Source: an uncultured Bacteriovorax sp. | GTDB lineage: Bacteria > Bdellovibrionota > Bacteriovoracia > Bacteriovoracales > Bacteriovoracaceae | Assembly (NCBI GenBank): GCA_946482295.1 | Contig: CAMLRB010000217.1 | Location: forward strand, 1 to 5,881 | Direction: 5' to 3' | DNA length: 5,881 nt | Shown: positions 1 to 4,912 of the stretch, piece after piece | Layout: every line of letters starts with the position of its first letter | How positions within the stretch are numbered: the stretch's first letter is position 1 | Notes under the pieces: generated by a model | Database searches by the model: none | What the model was told of the DNA's origin: nothing | What the model saw: the letters and a program-made list of their open reading frames with translations, nothing else | Made by a program: the position numbers and the translations under genes

Positions 1-2
1 TC

Positions 3-18
3 ATGACTTTAAAGTCAT
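3..18. repeat. Perfect 16-bp palindrome (ATGACTTTAAAGTCAT)
   Basis: Every base of this stretch pairs with its mirror position, so it reads the same on both strands. It lies about 60 bp upstream of the first ribosome binding site. It could be a dimeric repressor or activator site, or the tail of a terminator for a gene to the left of the window. No T-run follows it on the + strand, so a + strand terminator is unlikely. The left flank is cut off by the window edge, so a - strand reading cannot be judged. Confidence 0.4.
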
Positions 19-20
19 CC

Positions 21-48
21 TTGTAAATAATATTACCATTTGTATTTT
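21..48 (+). promoter_or_regulatory. Weak candidate sigma-70 promoter for the SBP-YcaO unit
   Basis: TTGTAA (21-26) and TATTTT (43-48) are separated by 16 bp, each matching four of six consensus bases. A start of transcription would fall near position 55, just upstream of the ribosome binding site at 68-73. The 16-bp palindrome at 3-18 lies directly upstream of the -35 box, a usual place for an activator or repressor. In DNA this AT-rich such matches arise often by chance, so support is weak. Confidence 0.22.
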
Positions 49-50
49 AG

Positions 51-79
51 CGATAACTGAAACAAAAAAGGAGTTATCG
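51..79 (+). promoter_or_regulatory. Hairpin enclosing a Shine-Dalgarno and GTG start
   Basis: CGATAACT (51-58) is the exact reverse complement of AGTTATCG (72-79), giving an 8-bp stem with a 13-nt purine-rich loop. The ribosome binding site AAGGAG (68-73) spans the loop and the base of the 3' arm, and the first base of the GTG codon (79-81) closes the stem. Such a structure could lower translation of the following reading frame. The stem is AT-rich and therefore weak. If transcription really begins near 55, part of the 5' arm would be missing from the RNA. Confidence 0.3.
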
Positions 80-253
80 TGAAAAAATCTCTTTAAGCAG
101 TCATTGTTGTTCTACTATCCTCAATCGGAGCGAATGCAATGGTTTCAAATTATAGAAGTATAGGTTCAGAAATTTGTTTCTGAGACTAATGATAGAACAG
201 GTTCTAATAATGAAAAAGGAAAAATATGTGGAGTAATAAGTACAAAGGATTAA
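79..253 (+). pseudogene. Remnant of a small secreted peptide gene (stop plus frameshift)
   Basis: A strong ribosome binding site (AAGGAG, 68-73) lies 5 nt before GTG at 79. The codons read MKKSL, then TAA (94-96), then AVIVVLLSSIGANA. Apart from the stop this is a textbook Sec signal peptide: Lys-Lys, a hydrophobic core and an A-N-A cleavage site. The frame goes on through MVSNYRSIGSEICF to TGA at 181. The +1 frame is open from 164 to TAA at 251-253 and reads on plausibly (SETNDRTGSNN, then EKGKICGVISTKD). A one-base indel in the A or T runs at 170-179 would join the two. The restored product would be about 57 residues with a mature part rich in Ser, Asn and Gly. Its 3' end overlaps the start of the solute-binding protein gene at 226, as in a coupled operon. 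I do not recognise the family. A decayed gene is the best reading; sequencing error or chance is possible. Confidence 0.42.
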
Positions 254-1722
254 TCCTCCTTTTAGTCTTAATTTTAGGATACGTGTCACTTATGGGTGAC
301 AACAACGAAAAGAAAGTTCTGAAAGTATGGATGAGATTTCAGCCAAGCTCGGTAGATCCAATGGATTATGACCTTTCAGAGCACCATTCGGCAATGCGTT
401 CAGTATTTGCCTCATTAGTGAGTATGTATCATGTTGGTAAGATCTATCCGCAAGTTGCATCAAGCTGGAAAACTTCCAATGATAGCAAAAATTGGATGCT
501 AAAAATTGATGATAAATGGACCTTTGCAAATCATGAGAGAGTTACTCCAGCTATCGTTTTGAAAAATTTTAAAAGAATAATAATTCTTAACAATCGCTCT
601 AATTCTAAATCAGGTGTCCTCGAATTTTTGGAAGGCGCTGAAGACTTAAAAGATTTCAATACTGAGATAAAAGGTCTAAGCATTACAGATGATTCTATAA
701 TTTTTAATTTTACGAAATCCATGCCTGATTTTTTAGAAAAGATCTCATTTGGACTATATGGAATTGCACATCCTTCGGACTATAACGAAAATGGTGAGTG
801 GATAGATAAAAAGAAAGGAATTACGTCGGGATTATACAGAATTACAGATTGGAGTGAAGGAACATTCAATTTAGAAGTGCGTCCTGAAATGATTAAAAAA
901 AATGATATAAAAGTGATTCGTAAGGTTGAATTTAATTTTTCAAAAGATTTTTATGAAACATTGAAAAGTGATCTTATGATTCGAGAAAAATTTAATCCAC
1001 TCATAAATTTGGATGAATGGACTTTTGGTTCAACTCGCACTGAGAATGCTATTACATATGTAAAAGTTATGAAATGGGATGTGACTGGAAGTTATTTTAA
1101 CAATAGAAGCAATCGGCAAAGATTAAGAAGCCTATTCTATGAAAGCTTGAAAGAAGAAGGTTTTAATCCAACACTTTCTTTTTTTCCATTGACAATAAAA
1201 AATGTAAAAGCGTTTGATTATAAAGCTACTAATATTGAGAATTTTCCCAATCAAACATTTTCAAGCCAACCTTATTTTTATTCCGTAGGTGTTCTGCCTA
1301 ATGGGAAAAAAGAATTAGGGAAAATTTTTGAAAATGGATTCAAAAGTTTCACAAAAAAATTAAATACCTCCCCAGTAATCACCGAGTTTCCAGAAAATGA
1401 ATCATTAGAGAAGCAGTTGTTTGATATTCAATTTTTAGGCACGGCAGTTTTGATTGATGATCCAATGGATGACATTAGGTTTATGTTTCGATCTAAAGAA
1501 GGAATAAAGTTACCTGATGAAACAGGAGAAATTCTTGAATTATTGAATCATCGTGATTTCGATGTTCAAAAAGTTAATCAGCTTTTATGGGATCAAGCTA
1601 TTATTTGGCCGATCAGGCATTCAACGACAGGGTTTTGGATTAAAAATAATTCTAAGATTGACCTCTCTGAACTTAATACTGTTATGCACCCAATTGATTT
1701 CCAATTTGTTCTTTGGCAATAA
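226..1722 (+). CDS. Family-5 (Opp/Dpp-type) extracellular solute-binding protein, membrane-anchored
   Basis: This 498-residue protein probably binds peptides or similar solutes outside the inner membrane. Residues 8-24 form one hydrophobic segment (GLILLLVLILGYVSLMG) that serves as a signal peptide or anchor; there is no lipobox cysteine, so it is not a lipoprotein. The family-5 (SBP_bac_5) pattern is clear. SSVDPMDYD at 41-49 matches the N-terminal lobe. The segment at 75-116 (P-Q-V-A-S-S-W near 75-81, then W-T-F and the T-P-A-I-V-L-K-N-F region) matches the usual 'A-x-S-W ... L-r ... v-t-A-x-D-V' block. ITSGLYRITDWSEGTFNLEVRP (199-220) corresponds to the 'G-t-G-P-Y' hinge block. The length is normal for the family. 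The start is supported by AAAAAGGA at 213-220, 5 nt upstream. The gene is followed after 12 bp by a YcaO gene, and no permease or ATPase gene is visible, so it may act as a sensor or peptide carrier rather than as part of a complete importer. The ligand is unknown. Confidence 0.85.
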   Translation: MWSNKYKGLILLLVLILGYVSLMGDNNEKKVLKVWMRFQPSSVDPMDYDLSEHHSAMRSVFASLVSMYHVGKIYPQVASSWKTSNDSKNWMLKIDDKWTFANHERVTPAIVLKNFKRIIILNNRSNSKSGVLEFLEGAEDLKDFNTEIKGLSITDDSIIFNFTKSMPDFLEKISFGLYGIAHPSDYNENGEWIDKKKGITSGLYRITDWSEGTFNLEVRPEMIKKNDIKVIRKVEFNFSKDFYETLKSDLMIREKFNPLINLDEWTFGSTRTENAITYVKVMKWDVTGSYFNNRSNRQRLRSLFYESLKEEGFNPTLSFFPLTIKNVKAFDYKATNIENFPNQTFSSQPYFYSVGVLPNGKKELGKIFENGFKSFTKKLNTSPVITEFPENESLEKQLFDIQFLGTAVLIDDPMDDIRFMFRSKEGIKLPDETGEILELLNHRDFDVQKVNQLLWDQAIIWPIRHSTTGFWIKNNSKIDLSELNTVMHPIDFQFVLWQ

Positions 1723-1734
1723 GGACATTTTAAA

Positions 1735-2607
1735 ATGCTTAATCTCTCCCCCTGGTATTATCGTAATTTAATTTCGGAAAGAGTGATTATTGTAAAGAAT
1801 GATATTTATGATATTGAACTTTTTGATGGAAAAAAATATTTTGAATCTAATGCTTTTTTGAATCCGGAATTGAGACCCCAATGGTTAGGAAAATCAAAAA
1901 TCTATAAAGATTGCGATGGTTCAGGTACTGATAAATATAAAAATATCGCCGTTTATAAAGGCATATCGGAAGCATTAGAAAGATATGCTTTTTATCAGTC
2001 AGCAGATCTTCAAGAAAAAGAGTTTTGCTTTGATTTGAATCCAACTACTACAGGAATGGCAGCTTTTCCGCATTTTTCAGTTAAATTTGCCAGGGAAAAT
2101 GCTAGGAAAGAAGCAGTAGAGAGGTGGGCAATTCACCAATTTAACCATGGCCTCATTCCTGTCATACAACGTAAAGACTTTGGTTCAATAAATGTTTATG
2201 AGCTTTCAACTCCTTTTTACGATCTAAAAACATGCGTTCTGCATCTTAAAAACAATGACCAGCACGTTTATTCATTCGCAACAGACTCAACAATTTCAAA
2301 AGCGATTGAGAAAGCTCAGATAGAACTTAGTCGAAATAAAGCCGTTTTAGAAAAACTAAAATTGTTCGATAAAGATGCTCTAGAAACAGTTGATCGCACA
2401 CTTGCATTTTATGCTTCAAGTGAAGGATTTGAAAAATTCAATACTCTGGTAAAATCAGCTCCAGATTCTATAGTAAACATTAATCCTAAAATTCTTTGCG
2501 ATAAAGAATTGATTGGGCCGTGGACAAAGTATACAAAAGTCTGGCGATATCTACTCGAGGATTCTTATTTTGATTGCTCAAAGGATCAAACTTTTTTCAT
2601 GTTCTAG
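1735..2607 (+). CDS. Compact YcaO-fold protein (putative ATP-dependent peptide-backbone modifying enzyme)
   Basis: This 290-residue protein carries the repeated YcaO signatures. GSGTDKYKN (62-70) runs into KGISEALERYA (75-85), an E-x-x-E-R element. TTTGMAA (104-110) runs into ARKEAVERWA (123-132), a second E-x-x-E-R element of the kind that binds Mg-ATP in YcaO enzymes. ATDSTISKAIEKAQIELSR (182-200) resembles the third conserved helix. TLAFYASSEGFEKFNTL (222-238) matches the 'yYa-pe' segment. YcaO enzymes phosphorylate the amide backbone to form azolines, thioamides or amidines in ribosomal peptides, or act on ribosomal protein S12. Most are near 400 residues or longer; here the final part after about residue 245 is short and lacks the proline-rich C-terminus of azoline cyclodehydratases. 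AAGGA (1721-1725) overlaps the preceding stop codon and sits 9 nt before ATG, so translational coupling with the solute-binding protein is likely. The family call is firm; the substrate and whether the protein is active are not known. Confidence 0.8.
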   Translation: MLNLSPWYYRNLISERVIIVKNDIYDIELFDGKKYFESNAFLNPELRPQWLGKSKIYKDCDGSGTDKYKNIAVYKGISEALERYAFYQSADLQEKEFCFDLNPTTTGMAAFPHFSVKFARENARKEAVERWAIHQFNHGLIPVIQRKDFGSINVYELSTPFYDLKTCVLHLKNNDQHVYSFATDSTISKAIEKAQIELSRNKAVLEKLKLFDKDALETVDRTLAFYASSEGFEKFNTLVKSAPDSIVNINPKILCDKELIGPWTKYTKVWRYLLEDSYFDCSKDQTFFMF

Positions 2608-2660
2608 TTTTCTTTTTTTAATTTCTTCCCAGCTGCGAAACCAAAAGGATAGTGGCACCT
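2608..2660. other. Convergent spacer with T-tract, no clear terminator
   Basis: This 53-bp gap separates the converging YcaO and cytochrome peroxidase genes. A T-rich tract (2608-2619, broken by one C) directly follows the YcaO stop codon and could help end + strand transcripts, but I find no stable GC-containing hairpin in front of it. No T-run follows the peroxidase stop codon on the - strand. I see no gene here. Confidence 0.4.
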
Positions 2661-3509
2661 TTAAAGTGTTTTTAAAAACTCCACTAGCTGATAAATTTCT
2701 TGCTCACTTAAAATTATCTTTGGCCTCTGCTGATTTGCTTGCCCAGGCCTCTTCACATCTCCACCGCGCATATAAAAACGTACAACACCATCGAGTGTAG
2801 CAACTGATCCGTTATGAAAGTAGGGAGCACGTCGAGAGATATCACGAAGAGAAGGAGTTTTAAAAAGATGTTGGCCGTTTCTTCCTGAGTCTGTCCCGCT
2901 CACTCCGACGTCCCAAAGTTTTTGATCATTGAAGTCGATTCCTTTGTGACAGAACAAACAGTTCGCACGAAGGGAACTGAAAATGGTGAATCCTTTTTTT
3001 GCATCTTCAGAAATGGCATAAGAGACACCTGAGCGATAACGATCGAATGCAGAGTTGCGAACGTTAATTGATCGTTCGAAGCTCGCAATTGATTTTAGGA
3101 TTGTGTTCTCAGTGATTCCTTCTTGTGGATAGTACTTGTTGAAAAGTTCAACGTAGTTTGGAATTTGATAAAGCTCATCAATAAGTTCATCCATCTTTTG
3201 ATTCATTTCAAGTGGTGAAATAATTGGAGTGAGTGCTTGTTGTTCAAGTGATGAAGCTCGTCCGTCCCAAAAAAATACAGAAGCATTTTCAAGATAAGCA
3301 ATTGATGGAGTTCTTCTCAGTAAAGGAACACCATTATTTCCAATCGCAGTAGGACGTCCATCACTCCAACCAAGTTCTGGTTGATGACAACTCGAACATG
3401 ACATTTTGTTGTTTCCAGAAAGTCTGCGATCGAAAAATAGTTCGCGTCCCAAATCAACTGATGCATGCGACAAAGTTACTGCGCTCAAAATATAAATAAT
3501 TAAATTCAT
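2661..3509 (-). CDS. Di-heme cytochrome c peroxidase, MauG/CcpA family, periplasmic
   Basis: This 282-residue protein has two c-type heme sites, C38-S-S-C-H42 and C184-L-F-C-H188, one in each domain, as in bacterial di-heme peroxidases that reduce hydrogen peroxide to water with electrons from small cytochromes or quinol routes. A short signal peptide ends near SHA (14-16). Other family marks are LGRELFFD (20-27), W81 in FWDGR, the inter-heme Trp position, SPLEM (98-102), FKTPSLRD (216-223) and RAPYFHNGS (227-235). VVRFYMRGG (242-250) places Tyr246 about where MauG-type proteins have a Tyr and CcpA-type proteins a Met as distal ligand of the second heme; Met247 is adjacent. It is a bit shorter than classical CcpA, mainly at the N-terminus. 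No Shine-Dalgarno precedes ATG; the leader is AT-rich. It is divergent from the haloperoxidase gene across 99 bp. Its synonymous sites look visibly more GC-rich than those of the YcaO unit. The family call is secure; the exact reductant is not. Confidence 0.93.
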   Translation of the reverse strand: MNLIIYILSAVTLSHASVDLGRELFFDRRLSGNNKMSCSSCHQPELGWSDGRPTAIGNNGVPLLRRTPSIAYLENASVFFWDGRASSLEQQALTPIISPLEMNQKMDELIDELYQIPNYVELFNKYYPQEGITENTILKSIASFERSINVRNSAFDRYRSGVSYAISEDAKKGFTIFSSLRANCLFCHKGIDFNDQKLWDVGVSGTDSGRNGQHLFKTPSLRDISRRAPYFHNGSVATLDGVVRFYMRGGDVKRPGQANQQRPKIILSEQEIYQLVEFLKTL

Positions 3510-3608
3510 ATTAAATTTTAATTTTTTATTCGGTATTGAATTTTAAATATTGAGTAATTAAATCAGGATTGTTACCTTTGCGCCATAAATAATTTCAAGG
3601 AAATCAAA
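3510..3608. promoter_or_regulatory. Divergent intergenic region between the two peroxidase genes
   Basis: Both flanking genes must start transcription in or near this 99-bp AT-rich spacer unless they are expressed from further away. On the - strand TAAAAT (complement of 3540-3545) is a five-of-six match to a -10 box, but no good -35 box is correctly spaced. On the + strand TTGAAT (3536-3541) has a poor -10 partner, TAAATC, 17 bp downstream. AAGGAA (3598-3603) is the ribosome binding site of the + strand gene. I see no clear operator repeat. Shared control of both genes is inference from the arrangement. Confidence 0.35.
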
Positions 3609-4850
3609 ATGCATCTAGGTAGAATGCTCGCAGGAGCTTTATTATTTTTTTCGGCATCATTGAGCGCTAACGAAGTGGAAAGATGGACTTCTCTTACTTT
3701 ACAGGCCATTAGAATAAATAAAACTAATCCACCGATTGCCTCTCGAAATTTAGCACTTCTTCAAACTGGGATGTATGACACTATCAATTCTATCATACCC
3801 AATTATACGCCCTACCTTTTACAAACAAAGCCAAATTCCAATGTAATTATCGATATTGCAGTTGCAAAAGCTTCACGCGACATTCTCGCAAAAATATATC
3901 CAATGCAAGTTTCTGAGTGGGATGACAATCTTCAAAAAACTTTGAATAGATTTAGCAATGAACAATTGAAACAAGAATCAATGCTTTTTGGGGCATTCAT
4001 CGCTCAAAAAGCTTGGGAGAGCAGACAAAACGATTTGAAATTAAAAATCAGTGATGAATTTATATCACTCGCTGGTGATCCAGGAGTGTGGGTTCCAACT
4101 CCACCAAAATTTGATCCTCCACTTTTACCGAATTGGGGAAAAACAAAACCATTTGGATTGTTACGAGGTGATCAATTCAGACAAGATGGTCCACCAAAAT
4201 TTTATTCATCTGAATACGCAAAAGATTTCCAAGAAATTAAAGATTATGGTGCAAAGGTAGGAAGCAAACGCTCTGATGCCCAAACACTGATTGCAAAATT
4301 TTGGGCCGATGGTGCTGGCACTGTTACACCACCAGGGCACTGGAATCTAATTGCAATACGGTTAATCAAATCAAAAAAATTAGACATTGTTGAAACATCA
4401 AGACTTCTTACTCTTCTCAATATGGCGATGGCCGATGCTGCAATTTCAGCTTGGGATATGAAATATACATTTAATTGCTGGAGACCAGTAACTGCAATTC
4501 ATGAAGCTGATCGTGACGAAAACGAACAAACTGAGATGAACACTTCTTGGGAATCATTTATTACAACTCCTCCGTTTCCAGATTATGTTAGCGGACATAG
4601 TACATTCAGTTCTGCTGCCGCAACTATTTTAGAACTATATTTCGGTACAGACAAAATGAGTTTTTCAACTGATTCAGAAGGAGCTCCAGGTGTCATCCGT
4701 ACATACTCTAGATTTTCTGAAGCAGCATACGAAGCGGGAAGAAGTCGCATCTACGGAGGGATTCATTATGAGTTCGCCAATCGTGATGGCCTTCGTGCAG
4801 GAAGAAAAGTTGGAGAGTACATTTACTCGAACTATCTTTTAAAAAAATAA
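3609..4850 (+). CDS. Vanadium-dependent haloperoxidase (PAP2/chloroperoxidase superfamily), exported
   Basis: The enzyme class uses hydrogen peroxide and bound vanadate to oxidise halides to hypohalous acid. The 413-residue product has a signal peptide (MHLGRMLAGALLFFSASLSA, 1-20), so it acts in the periplasm or outside. All vanadate-pocket motifs are present: K285 and R292-P293 (K-x6-R-P), S328-G329-H330 in PDYVSGH, and R380 with H386 (S-R-x5-H). Measured against fungal chloroperoxidase (K353, R360, S402-G403-H404, R490, H496), the spacing inside each motif is identical. W282 and F323 fall at the places of Trp350 and Phe397, residues of its halide site. The substitution of the usual P-S-G-H proline by V is mild. 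Related acid phosphatases share this pocket, so phosphatase activity without vanadate is possible. AAGGAA (3598-3603) precedes ATG by 5 nt. The gene is divergent from a di-heme peroxidase and followed by a surface protein 62 bp away. The family is sure; the true halide or phosphate substrate is not. Confidence 0.93.
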   Translation: MHLGRMLAGALLFFSASLSANEVERWTSLTLQAIRINKTNPPIASRNLALLQTGMYDTINSIIPNYTPYLLQTKPNSNVIIDIAVAKASRDILAKIYPMQVSEWDDNLQKTLNRFSNEQLKQESMLFGAFIAQKAWESRQNDLKLKISDEFISLAGDPGVWVPTPPKFDPPLLPNWGKTKPFGLLRGDQFRQDGPPKFYSSEYAKDFQEIKDYGAKVGSKRSDAQTLIAKFWADGAGTVTPPGHWNLIAIRLIKSKKLDIVETSRLLTLLNMAMADAAISAWDMKYTFNCWRPVTAIHEADRDENEQTEMNTSWESFITTPPFPDYVSGHSTFSSAAATILELYFGTDKMSFSTDSEGAPGVIRTYSRFSEAAYEAGRSRIYGGIHYEFANRDGLRAGRKVGEYIYSNYLLKK

Positions 4851-4869
4851 AATTTTAAAAAATTGTATC

Positions 4870-4875
4870 TATAAA
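4870..4875 (+). promoter_or_regulatory. Possible -10 box for the surface-protein gene
   Basis: TATAAA matches five of six -10 consensus bases and lies 37 bp before the ATG at 4913. No recognisable -35 box lies 16-18 bp upstream, where the DNA is almost only A and T. If used, transcription would start near 4882, at the hairpin of the leader. Confidence 0.22.
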
Positions 4876-4878
4876 ACG

Positions 4879-4904
4879 CACCTAATTTGATTAGGACAGG
4901 TGGA
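4879..4904 (+). promoter_or_regulatory. Leader with two mutually exclusive hairpins at the ribosome binding site
   Basis: CCTAAT (4881-4886) pairs perfectly with ATTAGG (4890-4895) around a 3-nt loop. Alternatively CACCT (4879-4883) pairs with AGGTG (4898-4902), which is part of the ribosome binding site AGGTGGA (4898-4904) of the gene starting at 4913. The two structures share bases 4881-4883 and cannot form together: the first leaves the site free, the second covers it. There is no T-run, so this is not a terminator. Both stems are short and may be chance. Confidence 0.28.
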
Positions 4905-4912
4905 CTTTATTT

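Noticed and set aside
164..183. Programmed +1 frameshift at TTC TGA joining the two halves of the remnant
   Set aside because: Slippage from TTC to TCT would pair badly, no upstream stimulator is seen, and an in-frame TAA at 94-96 would still block the product; decay explains both lesions more simply.
290..722. Two - strand open frames opposite the SBP gene
   Set aside because: They are antisense shadows of a gene with clear family-5 motifs and have no start signals.
1553..1771. 72-codon + strand frame over the SBP-YcaO junction
   Set aside because: It lies in a shifted frame inside the SBP gene, whose family motifs run to its own stop; no ribosome binding site is seen.
2608..2660. Intrinsic terminator between the convergent genes
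   Set aside because: There is a T-tract but no stable hairpin next to it on either strand.
2513..2800. 95-codon open frame on the + strand across the YcaO end and the peroxidase end
   Set aside because: It overlaps two well-supported genes in other frames, has no ribosome binding site, and its sequence shows no domain pattern.
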